A DNA stretch of 64,000 nt from Ecdyonurus torrentis (lineage: Eukaryota; Arthropoda; Insecta; Ephemeroptera; Heptageniidae), in the NCBI GenBank assembly GCA_949318235.1, contig OX439131.1, positions 4,175,964 through 4,239,963 of the forward strand, in the 5' to 3' direction. Position 1 is the stretch's first letter; every line of letters starts with the position of its first letter. Shown here one piece after another: positions 1 through 39,911 of this stretch. A program made the position numbers and the translations under genes. A model generated the notes under the pieces. It saw nothing but the letters and a program-made list of their open reading frames with translations. It did no database searches and was not told where the DNA came from.

Positions 1-26668
<26,668 letters not shown>

Positions 26669-27689
26669 CATATTTGACATTATTAACTGTTAGAAAATTA
26701 TATATTGTTAAACATATTTTGAAGTAGGTATACTTGTCCTTTTCTCTATATTTCTGTACTTTGTTCTCAAATAATAAATATGACATTAATTGATTGTTTA
26801 ATACTATAATAGGTATTAGCGCATTATGTAGTTGATAGGAAAACAATATTCTGGAATCTGGACCTTATATATATTTACAAAAGTGATAAATTTGATTTTC
26901 AATGTAATAATTGTCCCCCTCCCCCCCCCCCCTCCCCCAAACAAAGACAAAGAGACAGACAAAGAGTGGCAATCACAGCTTGTTTACATGTATCAGGTAT
27001 GACCTTGATTAGAAAGGAAAGTGATGACGCGTCATAACGACGTTATAATAACGTCCGTAACTTAACATATATGTTATATAACAAGGTAAAGTTCCATCAC
27101 TGTATACTGTATATATATATATGTGCTGTGTGGTACATATAGTTTGTATTTTTAATTTTGTTACTTTCAATGTTTGTGATGTTGACTTTAATTATTTATT
27201 GTCTGTGAACTTAATTGTCTTTTGCTGAAAAAAATAAAGCATTTAAATTTGAACTTATAAGAGTAAAAATTGTATGAATAAAAATTATTAAAATAGTTTC
27301 TTTTATAATTATAGTCTATAATTTTTAACATTTCTAAAAATTATTTTACAATTTTAAATGTAAATTTGAAAAGGAATTTTTTTTCTCAAAATTTTATAAT
27401 AGAACTGTCACAAATTAACACAGCCTATGTTGTATTTTCAAAAAAAAAAATATATAGACCTATATATATATATATTAGTAATAATAAATAAATAAAATCA
27501 AAATGATTGTCAATTCCAAAAACTTGAAAATTCAACTGGAATATTTTATTTTTTCTGAAAGAATAAGCTCGATCAGAAAATACAAATAATAAAAGTTGAT
27601 ACTACCTACGTACTAACTACTAAGCTATTTACAAAGCTAAAATGAGGTAACTAAAATTAATATTATAATAGACCTATATCAATTCAAGG

Positions 27690-27755
27690 AAAAAAAAAAA
27701 CGTTGCGGTTAGGATCAATATTAAAGAAAAAGTATAGTATTACCAGCAGGGGTTC
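27690..27755 (-). repeat. Penelope-type 3' tail remnant
   Basis: GCGGTTAGGATCAATATTAAAGA-like sequence (first 20: GCGGTTAGGATCAATATTAA) and ACCAGCAGGGG match the tail and end of the element at 36103-40028. Confidence 0.55.
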
Positions 27756-27838
27756 AAAAAAAAAGTTTTTTTTTTTTTTTAATTTTTTGAGGGTTTTATT
27801 GTTTGTTTGTTTATTTAAATAATAATAAAGTCCACTAC

Positions 27839-28051
27839 CACAGTATATTATACAGTAGTCCATCTCCTATAGCGGGAATGTCAGATCGAATGCGCGCCAT
27901 AATTCCGACTGGGTGAAGTTGTCAGAACTATACGTAACATTACTTCAAATTACGGCTTCTAGTTCTGCCACCTTCACCCAGTCGGAATTATGGCGCGCAT
28001 TCGATCTGACATTCCCGCTATAGGAGATGGACTACTGTACCATCTACTGTG
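27839..28051. mobile_element. Palindromic miniature element, Mutator-like, copy 3
   Basis: It is 213 bp with perfect 9-bp duplications GTCCACTAC (27830-27838, 28052-28060), nearly identical to 8838-9050. Confidence 0.85.
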
Positions 28052-28633
28052 GTCCACTACTTGAGTTAAAAAAAAAAAAAAAAAAAAAAAAAACAACAAC
28101 AACATAATGTCATAGCATTTTTTTAAGCATTGTTAAAGAAGCAATTATATTTTTTAAATTAATATATTTTTTAATATCCTTTATTGGCAATCAATGGCGT
28201 CTGTTTGCATAAATAAGGCACCTATAGCACTCTAAACATGTTTTGTGATAAAAATGAAAGTATGGGGGTACATGGTACATTGCATGGTCAGGGTTAAGGT
28301 GAAAACATTTGCATTATTATCATGCATTCCAAAAGATATTTTAGCCAACTGTATAGCTGTAGTTATTATAGTAAAACGTATTCCAATATTAGTTCAATGT
28401 CAGTTGCGTATATTAGTTCACTAACGTAAGTGCCTTTGATTCAAAACAATTTGTTGATGTGATATAGCATCATGAATAAGAATAAAAAATATGAAAATAG
28501 ATATGCAGAAAAAATTTACCAAAATAATTTACTTGAACATTTATTATTATTAATATTTTATTGAATCTTTTTAATATAGTGAGATTATTTTTATATTTCA
28601 ATTTTTTTTCTCTTCCTTATATGTAAAATATAG

Positions 28634-29997
<1,364 letters not shown>

Positions 29998-29998
<1 letters not shown>

Positions 29999-31700
29999 CA
30001 CGACTAACATGAGCCACACATATGACAACACTTTCATAAGAAAAAAAGTTATGAGACCTTTTTTTTCGATTCAATAAAATAATAAAAAAGATTCATATGA
30101 TAAAACAATGGAGCTTATCAGTATAGCGTAAGGGGAGACAGTTTGTTGTTGTTGTTTTGTTGTTGTTTTTTTCCTTTAATTACTTTCAATTTTTGAGAAA
30201 ACTACTGCACTGATTACGGAGATATTTAAATGAGTACAAAACACAATTGTAAGTATTTTAAGGCATAAGCATTTTTTAAGAATTTTTCATCACCACTTAT
30301 AAAAAACTATATTATAGCAATACACATGGTGCTCGCATCATGTGAAAACGTGGAGATCTCAAGTATACCATTTAAAATAGCCGGGAGTTATGATGGTCCG
30401 ACTTTTGCGCAACATATTATATGGATATAGTTTTGCTACATAACGTTATAACCAACATTAGATTTTAATTTATATACTTATTTCCTTCTAACTTCTTTTA
30501 CTCCTTCAAGATAATAATAATACACATATATACAATGAAATATAAAACTCCACTTACATGCATATGTCCACCTAGCACTGACGTGAGTGATACATTCCAT
30601 GAGGGGGAGAACTTACAATGTGAGCATAAAGTTAAATGAAGTAGTAATATTTATAATAATAATAGTAAACAAAAATCTTGAGATATTTATAATTTGAAAT
30701 ATTTTATTCAACCCGGAAAATGAAAGTATTTAATTAACCAAAACAATCACTCAGAGTACTAATACAACATTGGTACGTTAATATTTTATTAATTAAAGGA
30801 TGCTGTTGCTCTCAAGCTTTAATTTTACTGATAACAGTGATGTAAATTTCATATAGACATAACCTTGTTAAATGAGTCTGTAAATAGACTACAAATAAAG
30901 CCCCATAAGGAATATAAGAAATGCAAGTAATGCCATCTAATAGACATAGTTAATGTATATTGTTTTGGAACACTCTTATAAGAATTTTTTGCGTTCCATA
31001 TTTTTTATGTTTGACTTTTTTTTTTTTTTTTTTTTTAACTAAAGAAACTACCAAAATCACTTGGAGTTTCTATTACAGTACAATATTTTTGTTATCGCTC
31101 ATGACGATAAATTAATTTGTCTTTATATAAACACTTTTTTATTAAATTATTATGTAGTAATAATCAATACTTAAGCCAACAAATGCTAAGTTGTAAATAT
31201 TGTCTGTTTGTTTGTTTTTTCTTTTCTTTTTATATCTATATGTGATCTATAACATCGACTTTAGAATTCCACTATAAAACAAATTGAAGTAGATTTTAAA
31301 AATTATTTAAAATTAAGCGTAATAAGCTGGCAATCATCGTTATAAAATAATCATTAATATCCTTAAAGAAATGAAGTTATATTTTCTTTAAAATACAAGC
31401 TATGACAAGCAAGTGACATCCACACGAGTTCGAATAAGAGGCGTACCACTGATCAGCTGACATATAGTTTCTCGCAATATATTTTGAGTTTTTATTGTAT
31501 AAAATCTCAAATTGGAAAGCTATATGGGCATGGGACACTAGTACATTTTCAAAAAAATGGGCATCGAACATTAGTAAACTTTGAACCAAATGGACATCGG
31601 ACAATATAGCGGAACAACGACGATATATAACATGTCATCTCCCTAATTTATCAATATAATCATACCCCTAAACCCCACCTAGATGTTACAGGAGAAGATT
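29998..31700. other. No gene seen
   Basis: AT-rich intergenic DNA. A diverged member of the dispersed family also seen at 3967-4030, 47515-47700 and 51030-51330 lies at about 30170-30300 (GAGAAAACTACTGCACTGAT, GGAGATATTTAAATGAG). No supported coding sequence. Confidence 0.6.
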
Positions 31701-31718
31701 ATCAAGTGAATCCGATGT

Positions 31719-31885
31719 TGACTAGTAAAGGAACAACAGCTTCGAGACCGACTATAAGCCATTTTGGTAAAATCCGTTTTAACTTACTACACTTGCGCAG
31801 TAAGTCGAAACAGAAGCGGATGAGAGAGAAATTGCTTATAGTTAATTGGCTTCAAAATTCAAAACGGTTGTTCCTTTATCAGTCA
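31719..31885. mobile_element. Small inverted-repeat element
   Basis: Ends TGACTAGTAAAGGAACAAC and inverted TGACTGATAAAGGAACAAC about 167 bp apart, with an inner ATAAGC pair. No clear target duplication. Confidence 0.5.
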
Positions 31886-33273
31886 ATATACAGTTAAGAT
31901 AAAATAAAGGGGGTGCTCCCCCTAGCTGAATATTATTTTAGAAAGATGGAGAGGATTGTTTTGTAAAAATTCAATAATTTAAGTAACAATTTTAAATCAT
32001 GATCATTATCATACTTAAGGGAAATTTTGAAAATTTGCAACATTCTTCCCATTTTATTTAAAATCCTACATAAGACTATTTATAGCTTTAGATTTTTATA
32101 AACTTCATTTATTTGACTTCAAATTTTTACAAACTTTTCCATGAAATTTGCTGTAACTTCAGAGCAGATATTGTACGAAAAATTAGTAAAATATGTTTTC
32201 AATTAACCTAACTTTTAATATTTTTCTCAATAATGGAACATGGAACTGCCACAAATACTGCCTATATTGTTGTATTAAAAAAAAAATCAAAAAATCAAAA
32301 TTATTCTGCTTAAAAAAAAAACTTGAAAAATCAACTGGCATTAAATTTGATCATTTGAAAGATGAAATCTCATGCAAAAAATACAATAGTAAAAGTTGAA
32401 ACAAGTGACGTAGTTTACATAAGCTGAAATGAGGTGCAACTAAAATTAAAATATATAATTACTCAGAATTAAACAATATATTTATGAAAATTGTGACTTT
32501 TGTATGTTAATACAAAAAATTGTTTAAAAATTATAGCCTAATATAAACATATTGTAATACTTTTTAACTTAATTTAACCTTTGTTGCTTTTTTTTATCTG
32601 ACTTTTTATTATTTATTCTGTGTATTGATCTCTGAGAAACCCGGCCTGAATTAGAAAATACATGAAAGTATTTTTTAAACATTTATTGCCATACATTATT
32701 TTTATTTGATAAGATTTATTGTATTAAATATCTTCTTTATAACTTGTATATATTATTATACAATAGAAAAGTAATTCAGTGCATTTAAGTTTGGAATGAG
32801 GAAGGTGAATTTTTTTAACCCCCACTTTTTATGACATTTTTGAAAAGAGCGTTAAAAAATTTTGAGGCGCTATTTTTTCTTAAAACGATTGGAGCATGGG
32901 AAGTATTTTTAATAATTTTTTAAAAATCGTCCTAAAAAGACTCTGACGTCATCAATCGGGCATTTATTTCGGAAAGTATTGACCGTAGAAGGTTCAGTAG
33001 CCAGTTTTTTAAATCCTGAGAACGAGCTGATTTCATTAAACTGGTTACTGAACCTCGAACGATTAGTATTTGCCAAGAAAAAAGTAGAATGATGACGTCA
33101 GAGTCTTTTTAGGTCCATTTTCAAAAATTATTTTTTTTTTTTTTAAATCCAAAATTTTTTATTTCATTTCTCTCGATCTCCTATACAATCAGTATACAAA
33201 TTCAATGCATCTGCCAAGGTTCAAATCTACAAAACATAGACATTTAGAAACAATCGTCAAACTTACATACTAA

Positions 33274-33442
33274 AAAAAAAAATGCTATTTTTAAAAATCG
33301 CCACTTAATAGAAACAATAATTATTTATACATAATATACATTATACAATAATATATATATATATATTATTGTATAATGTATATTATGTATAAATAATTAT
33401 TGTTTCTATTAAGTGGCGATTTTTAAAAATAGCATTTTTTTA
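33274..33442. repeat. Near-perfect palindrome, about 84-bp arms
   Basis: AAAATGCTATTTTTAAAAAT ... centred on a TATATA tract at about 33356, with essentially no mismatch between arms. It would be a strong cruciform and may be an assembly-sensitive site. Confidence 0.85.
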
Positions 33443-33587
33443 TATGGATATGGCATACATATAAGATAAAAATACATTAAAAACTAAAATATTAACTGTG
33501 GGCTCACTCTAGGGCCCGGACTTGGTCAATTTTTTTAAAAATTAAAAATAAATATTATTATACATAAATACAATTACATTTTTATAT

Positions 33588-34585
33588 TTAGATACCATCA
33601 TCTTCCAGAAACTCACTTACTGAATAGTATTGCCTGTTTAACAAGAATATTTTGGTTTGCCTGGAGAATATTTTTGGATCAGTTTGTGATCTTATAGACA
33701 ATGGCAACTTATTATAAATTTTGATGCTACCACATAATGGGCCTTTTTTTATACATTTCTGTTCTCGTATACATATTTGTAATTTTCCCACTGTTTCTTG
33801 TATCATATCGATGGCTCCGCGCCAAAAAGAAGCATCTACACTTTCCAGATTTACGGCGAGTGGAGCATCTGCACTTTCCACCGTGAAGCATCTGCAATGT
33901 TAAGTGAATGGCCGCTAGTCCACTCACCATGCTGCAGTGGAAAGTGTAGATGCTCCACTCGTCGCAAATCTGGAAAGTGTAGATGCTTCTTTTTGGCGCG
34001 GAAGCATCGATATGGATGTTCCACTTCATGATGTTTAAAAAAACTCTATATTATTAAACACTTTTCGATGCACATTGCATAATATAAACACACGGGAGAG
34101 TGAGAATATTTAATATTTTAAATAATTCTCTACACTCTGCTCTGAAATTTGCGCCACATATTATACATATCACTTTTTTTTTGTAATTTAAACACTCTTT
34201 TAGAATTTATAGAGTTTCCCCAGCACAACACCCCATATTTAAAGTGACAGTGGAAATTTGCATAATACATTAATATTGTTACTAGGCATTCCAATTGGCA
34301 ATCATGTTTTAACTCTTTAATAGCAAATATTGTTGATGATAATTTTTTGCAAATTTGATCAGTATGATCAACCCACCTCAAATTCTCATCAATAATAATG
34401 CCAAGAAATTTTGTTTTATTTGCTAATAATATATCGTCGTCATCATAATTTATTACCTTAATTTTTTCATTTTTAATTTTTAGATTTTGAAATTGTATTA
34501 TTTCTGTTTTATTTACATTTAATTTTAAACAATTTTGATCAAAATAATCTTTAACTCTTAATAATAATTTTATGTTTTCATTTCA
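33588..34585 (-). pseudogene. Non-LTR retrotransposon reverse transcriptase, C-terminal fragment
   Basis: Reading from 34585 leftwards: LKLNVNKTEIIQF, TKFLGIIIDENLRW, KKLSSTIFAIKELKHD, HFKYGVLCWGNSINSKRVF, then after a one-base shift in a poly-A run CIICGANFRAECRELFKIL and TLPCVYIM. The frame resumes beyond a miniature element with KIYNKLPLSIRSQTDP and YYSVSEFLEDD, stop at 33588. These are the thumb and C-terminal signatures of jockey/CR1-type reverse transcriptases. 5' truncated and broken, so dead. Confidence 0.8.
33813..34005. mobile_element. Palindromic miniature element inserted in the reverse transcriptase remnant
   Basis: 193 bp with inverted arms (GCGCCAAAAAGAAGCATCTA, GTGGAGCATCTGCAC) flanked by ATCGAT on both sides. 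It interrupts the retrotransposon frame, so it is younger. Confidence 0.75.
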
Positions 34586-35221
34586 CATGCTCCAATCGTC
34601 CTAAGAAAAAATAGCGCCTCAAAATTTTTTAAAGCTCTTTCCAAAACTATCATAAACTCAAAAAAAAAAAATTTTAATTCACCTTCCTCATTGTAGAGCT
34701 GTAAGCTCTCTGTGTTCCTAGACAGAAGGATAATAATCAGATAAGCCACAGATCATTGTCAGCCCTCTTACTAGAAAGGATTCGTCTTGACCTACCAAAA
34801 GGGATGGCGTCATATGATTCGATATATGTGTATATATGTTTCTTTGTTTCTATTTATTTTTGTTATTTGCATTGTGTAATTCTACATTCTACACAGAACA
34901 TTAATCATTGGAAAAAAATTCTATTTATATATTCATAAATTATATATATGTATAAAGTAATTTACACTATCACATTGCTTTTGTATGAATAAACAGCAAT
35001 ACACAAACAAACTGCATATTTGCATATACTTTGTGCATAATCGTTATAAAGCATTAAGGGTATGCATGATTATTCAACATGGAGTTAAGAAAGTTTGTAT
35101 ACAAGCATTATATAGTTGCAGGATTTTTCTATCTTTTATAGCACATTTATAAATATACCCCGACCACAAATTTATAATTTATACACCCTGGCCACAACAA
35201 GATGAGATTTTTATATCTGGA

Positions 35222-35229
35222 TGCTTCCC

Positions 35230-35276
<47 letters not shown>
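35222..35276. repeat. (C)n(TC)n low-complexity tract
   Basis: A run of C at 35227-35240 followed by TC repeats. Confidence 0.9.
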
Positions 35277-35574
35277 CTTTTTGTATTTATTTATTGTTAA
35301 TTATTATTATTATTATTATTATTAGCTTTGACTAATTAAACCTTGGTGAGGTTTTGGCACTGGCAGTTTCCCAACTAATACATACAACTCTACACCTCAA
35401 ATCTTCTGATACCCTGTGTTTGATGTGTTTGTGTGGGTTTGTTAAAAAAATGAGTCAGCCACAGCCTAGCAAACATCCCGGGGCATTCACCATAACAGTC
35501 TGCGGAAACCGTTAAAATGCTCAGTCAGTCAGTCAGTCAGGATGGTTGGTAAGGCTGGCTTTACCTCCCAAATC

Positions 35575-35705
35575 TTAAGCTATATCCTATGCCATCGACA
35601 GTTTTTTAACGATACATCTAAAAGCCTTACCGTAGGGACTCAAATTGAACTTGCGACCTCATTGCATGAAAGACAGATGCATGAGCCAATAGACCATGGA
35701 ACCCA
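35575..35705 (-). repeat. tRNA-derived SINE-like sequence
   Basis: On the minus strand TGGCTCATGCATCTG resembles an A box and GGTCGCAAGTTCAATTTGA a B box about 35 nt apart, the spacing of a tRNA-type internal promoter. No tRNA fold was completed by hand. A (TCAG)n run lies at 35521-35540. Confidence 0.4.
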
Positions 35706-36494
35706 GATAAAATGAAGTGAACATAAACACCAAAATTTTACAGGCGATCATTATAATGTAATATTGAAGTTAATAATATCATGTTAAATTTTATTCCTAA
35801 CACTTGAATAGAATACGAGAAAAAGGGGTGCTTACGGTTAAAACTACCACTCATCATGTTTTGGCAATGGTTAATATATTTTGCTTGTTGCAGTCTCCAC
35901 AACGCAACATAATATACTTAAAGTGCATTCACCTAAACAGGGGTAGAAGTGAGGGGGGACTTCGGGGACTTTTAGTCCCTCCAAAAGAAAGTCAGCGGGG
36001 ACTAGGTCCCTCTTCATTTAGTTGATTTCAAGGATTAAAGTATATTATTTTTACAAGAAATTGACTCTTAAAAATCTATTAAAAAGAAAAAAAAGAGAGA
36101 GACAATTTAAGGAAAAAACCATCGCGGTTAGGATCAATGATAAAGAAAAGGATAGAAAAACCAGCAAGGGCCTTACCACAGTAGAAGTTCTATGGAGAGG
36201 TCGAGGTCTTGCATGGCACAGTATAATGTTATAAAAGTTTCTTTATAACTTGAGAGCTTTCGTCATATGATAATGACATTATCAATCAAAAGAGAAAATT
36301 ACTTGAGCACATCACTGAGCAGTGTCTTGTCTTGTACTGCCGTGTTATGCTCTTGCTGGTTTGGAGTTGGTGGAGAGGGGTGGGGGTGGAGTAGGGAATC
36401 TGGGAAGGAGTGTGAATGAGTGAGGGAAGGAGTGAGTGAGGGAAAGGGAAAAGGTGGGGAGGGGAGCGGGAATAGGGTATATTTTTGAAATATG

Positions 36495-37715
36495 TTAGCG
36501 AATATTAAGTCCAGGCAGCCCTTGGGCTTTTCTGGATCTTAATATATGTTGATATGCTAATTCATATTGTCGTAATGTCGCATAGTTGGCTGGGCCCGGA
36601 ATAGTGCGAAGTATTGTTGATTTATAACATAATTGGAAATTTGATATGCCATGAGAGGCCGCATGTTCAGCCACAGGTTTTTCCATCTCATTGTTTTTTA
36701 CGGATTGTCTGTGGCCATTCATGCGGTCTCTCGCTTTTTGTGTGGTTAAGCCTATGTAAAATGCTTGACATTTTTCCTGTTGGCCTGTGGTGGGGTTGGT
36801 GGTATGTTGGGTACATTCAAGTTTGTAGATTACGTTTTCTGATGTGCAAGTATTGTGGCCGTGGATAGGGTATGTGAGGTTGGTGACGGGACTTGTAAAC
36901 GTTTTGCTGGGGATTTGAGTGATGCATGTATCGCATCTCCTTCCTCTGTTGCTCTGTTTGCCGTTGTTTTGACAGGGGAAAGATCCACTAGGTAGGGGCT
37001 TAGGTTTTGGTGTGGGATCAGTATGGGATAAGATTGCTTTAATATTTGGTGGTTGACGGAATGCTATTGGTGGTATTTTTGGTAACAGTAGGTTTGTTTC
37101 GGTGGTGGCTAGAATGGGGTGTGCATATTGTAACATCTGTCTGATTTCTTTTTCTAATTTGGGGTGATACGTTGTGATGAAGGGTCGGATAGATTGATTG
37201 TCATTATTTGTTTTAATTTGGTCACAAGGTGTTTTGTCGCCCAAACTAAATCTATTGGCAGCTTTTGCTATTTGTTTCTCCACCAGGTGCTTGGGGTAGC
37301 CTCTGGTGGAGAAAGCTGTAGTTATGCTGTCAATATATTTAGATTTGGTTTGGTCTGTGTTTGGGATGCGGTTGCCTCGGCATGCTAAGCTAAAGGGAAT
37401 GGAGCGGATAGTCCTCGGGGGGTGACAGCTATTGTAGTGGAGGTATTGCATGTGGTTAGTAGGTTTTATGTGGATTGAGGTGATAAGTTTACCGTCATCA
37501 ATGTTGATGTCAACATCGAGGAAGGTGGCTGAATTAGGTGATGTGGAGTGAGTGAATTTTAGGCTGGAGAATTTGTTGAGTTCATCTAGGAATTCATGAA
37601 GTGGGCCGATGCCATGTTGCCAAACCATGAATATATCGTCTATGAATCTCTTCCATAGGTGCGGTTTATTTCGTATCAAAAAGTAACTTTCCCGATTTTT
37701 TAGATCACAAATCAA
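36495..37715 (-). pseudogene. Inverted copy of the Penelope C-terminal half
   Basis: 406-residue frame. Residues after the joint (from NKPHLWKRFIDDIFMVW to the end GLPGLNIR) are the same as the plus copy from KPHLWKRF. The first 16 residues are foreign, read from the opposite strand past the inversion joint. It lacks RT motifs A and B, so it cannot be an active RT. Confidence 0.88.
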
Positions 37716-37771
37716 ATCTAAAGGACAATCAAAAAATTGCCATCAAAAACCTCCAAGATAACGAAAATATC

Positions 37772-39670
37772 ATGATCCTCCCCCCAGACAAAGGCTCCAC
37801 TATTGTAGTTATGGACAAAAAAGACTACATAGCTGAAGCCCATAGACAACTTAACGACACCACGACATACCGACGACTAGACGAAGACCCAACCAAAAAG
37901 TACAATGATGAAATAAAATATTTTCTTGAAAAATTTGCCCCCTGTGAAAACTTCAACAACAGAGAAATAGCACTATTATCTCCTCCAGATCCCCGCACCT
38001 CTAGATTTTATTTACTACCTAAAATCCACAAACCCGGCAACCCTGGACGACCCATCATATCTAGCTACAACTCGCCAACTGAACGTATATCCGCCTTAGT
38101 AGACCATTACCTCCAACCTATGGTTAAATCACTACCCTCCCACATAAAAGACACCACCCACTTCCTAGAAATAATTAAAAATGACATTCCTCAACCACTA
38201 CCCCCTGACTGGCTCCTGGTGACCATTGACGTAACGTCCCTCTACACCAACATCAATCACCTCATGGGTATTAGAGCCGTTGAACACTATTTAGAGAAAC
38301 GACCTAAGCCCCATGTCCCCACCACTGGATTCCTCTTACAACTGGTGCGGTTTATACTTCAACGCAACAACTTTCACTTCATGAATGAACACTACGAGCA
38401 GAAGTGTGGTACGGCTATGGGCACAAGGATGGCCCCATCTTATGCTAACCTTACCATGGGTCTGCTCGAGTGTGAGTTCATGGGGAGACAGAAGTATAAA
38501 CCGCACCTATGGAAGAGATTCATAGACGATATATTCATGGTTTGGCAACATGGCATCGGCCCACTTCATGAATTCCTAGATGAACTCAACAAATTCTCCA
38601 GCCTAAAATTCACTCACTCCACATCACCTAATTCAGCCACCTTCCTCGATGTTGACATCAACATTGATGACGGTAAACTTATCACCTCAATCCACATAAA
38701 ACCTACTAACCACATGCAATACCTCCACTACAATAGCTGTCACCCCCCGAGGACTATCCGCTCCATTCCCTTTAGCTTAGCATGCCGAGGCAACCGCATC
38801 CCAAACACAGACCAAACCAAATCTAAATATATTGACAGCATAACTACAGCTTTCTCCACCAGAGGCTACCCCAAGCACCTGGTGGAGAAACAAATAGCAA
38901 AAGCTGCCAATAGATTTAGTTTGGGCGACAAAACACCTTGTGACCAAATTAAAACAAATAATGACAATCAATCTATCCGACCCTTCATCACAACGTATCA
39001 CCCCAAATTAGAAAAAGAAATCAGACAGATGTTACAATATGCACACCCCATTCTAGCCACCACCGAAACAAACCTACTGTTACCAAAAATACCACCAATA
39101 GCATTCCGTCAACCACCAAATATTAAAGCAATCTTATCCCATACTGATCCCACACCAAAACCTAAGCCCCTACCTAGTGGATCTTTCCCCTGTCAAAACA
39201 ACGGCAAACAGAGCAACAGAGGAAGGAGATGCGATACATGCATCACTCAAATCCCCAGCAAAACGTTTACAAGTCCCGTCACCAACCTCACATACCCTAT
39301 CCACGGCCACAATACTTGCACATCAGAAAACGTAATCTACAAACTTGAATGTACCCAACATACCACCAACCCCACCACAGGCCAACAGGAAAAATGTCAA
39401 GCATTTTACATAGGCTTAACCACACAAAAAGCGAGAGACCGCATGAATGGCCACAGACAATCCGTAAAAAACAATGAGATGGAAAAACCTGTGGCTGAAC
39501 ATGCGGCCTCTCATGGCATATCAAATTTCCAATTATGTTATAAATCAACAATACTTCGCACTATTCCGGGCCCAGCCAACTATGCGACATTACGACAATA
39601 TGAATTAGCATATCAACATATATTAAGATCCAGAAAAGCCCAAGGGCTGCCTGGACTTAATATTCGCTAA
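37772..39670 (+). CDS. Penelope-like polyprotein: reverse transcriptase plus GIY-YIG endonuclease (N-terminally truncated)
   Basis: 632 residues from the ATG at 37772; the frame is open back to about 37646 and adds DNENI and upstream residues of the usual pre-RT region. RT motifs in order: ILPPDKGSTIVVMDKKDY, LPKIHKPGNPGRPIISSYN, IDVTSLYTNI (motif A), GTAMGTRMAPSYANL (motif B), KRFIDDIFMVW (catalytic DD). Then a Cys cluster CQNNGKQSNRGRRCDTC and the GIY-YIG domain (AFYIGLTTQKARDRMNGHRQ, VAEHAASHG). It makes cDNA from element RNA and nicks DNA for insertion. No stop or frameshift is present, so it is recent, but the start of the protein is missing. Confidence 0.9.
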   Translation: MILPPDKGSTIVVMDKKDYIAEAHRQLNDTTTYRRLDEDPTKKYNDEIKYFLEKFAPCENFNNREIALLSPPDPRTSRFYLLPKIHKPGNPGRPIISSYNSPTERISALVDHYLQPMVKSLPSHIKDTTHFLEIIKNDIPQPLPPDWLLVTIDVTSLYTNINHLMGIRAVEHYLEKRPKPHVPTTGFLLQLVRFILQRNNFHFMNEHYEQKCGTAMGTRMAPSYANLTMGLLECEFMGRQKYKPHLWKRFIDDIFMVWQHGIGPLHEFLDELNKFSSLKFTHSTSPNSATFLDVDINIDDGKLITSIHIKPTNHMQYLHYNSCHPPRTIRSIPFSLACRGNRIPNTDQTKSKYIDSITTAFSTRGYPKHLVEKQIAKAANRFSLGDKTPCDQIKTNNDNQSIRPFITTYHPKLEKEIRQMLQYAHPILATTETNLLLPKIPPIAFRQPPNIKAILSHTDPTPKPKPLPSGSFPCQNNGKQSNRGRRCDTCITQIPSKTFTSPVTNLTYPIHGHNTCTSENVIYKLECTQHTTNPTTGQQEKCQAFYIGLTTQKARDRMNGHRQSVKNNEMEKPVAEHAASHGISNFQLCYKSTILRTIPGPANYATLRQYELAYQHILRSRKAQGLPGLNIR

Positions 39671-39873
39671 CATTTCAAAAATATACCCTATTCCCGCTCC
39701 CCTCCCCACCTTTTCCCTTTCCCTCACTCACTCCTTCCCTCACTCATTCACACTCCTTCCCAGATTCCCTACTCCACCCCCACCCCTCTCCACCAACTCC
39801 AAACCAGCAAGAGCATAACACGGCAGTACAAGACAAGACACTGCTCAGTGATGTGCTCAAGTAATTTTCTCTT

Positions 39874-39911
39874 TTGATTGATAATGTCATTATCATATGA
39901 CGAAAGCTCTC
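39874..39911 (+). ncRNA. Possible hammerhead-like hairpin in the Penelope 3' region
   Basis: TTGATTGATAAT, stem GTCAT, loop, ATGAC, then GAAAG. The same hairpin is kept in the left arm (inverted, about 36257-36295) and in the older relative at 2244-2279, where the loop differs but GTCAT/ATGAC-GAAAG is intact. Position, about 200 bp after the stop codon, fits a terminal ribozyme. The CUGAUGA part is not canonical. Confidence 0.3.

Larger units (their letters stand above)
32785..34695. repeat. Large imperfect inverted repeat enclosing a retrotransposon fragment
   Basis: Arms about 32785-32905 and 34585-34695 share GAGGAAGGTGAATT, TTTTGAGGCGCTATTTTTTC and CGATTGGAGCATG in inverted orientation. 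A second hairpin lies inside at about 32925-33125 (AAAAAGACTCTGACGTCA). Confidence 0.65.

Noticed and set aside
36614..36868. Matching antisense frames here and at 37164-37388, 38777-39001 and 39297-39551
   Set aside because: They are shadows of the Penelope-like polyprotein in its two inverted copies.
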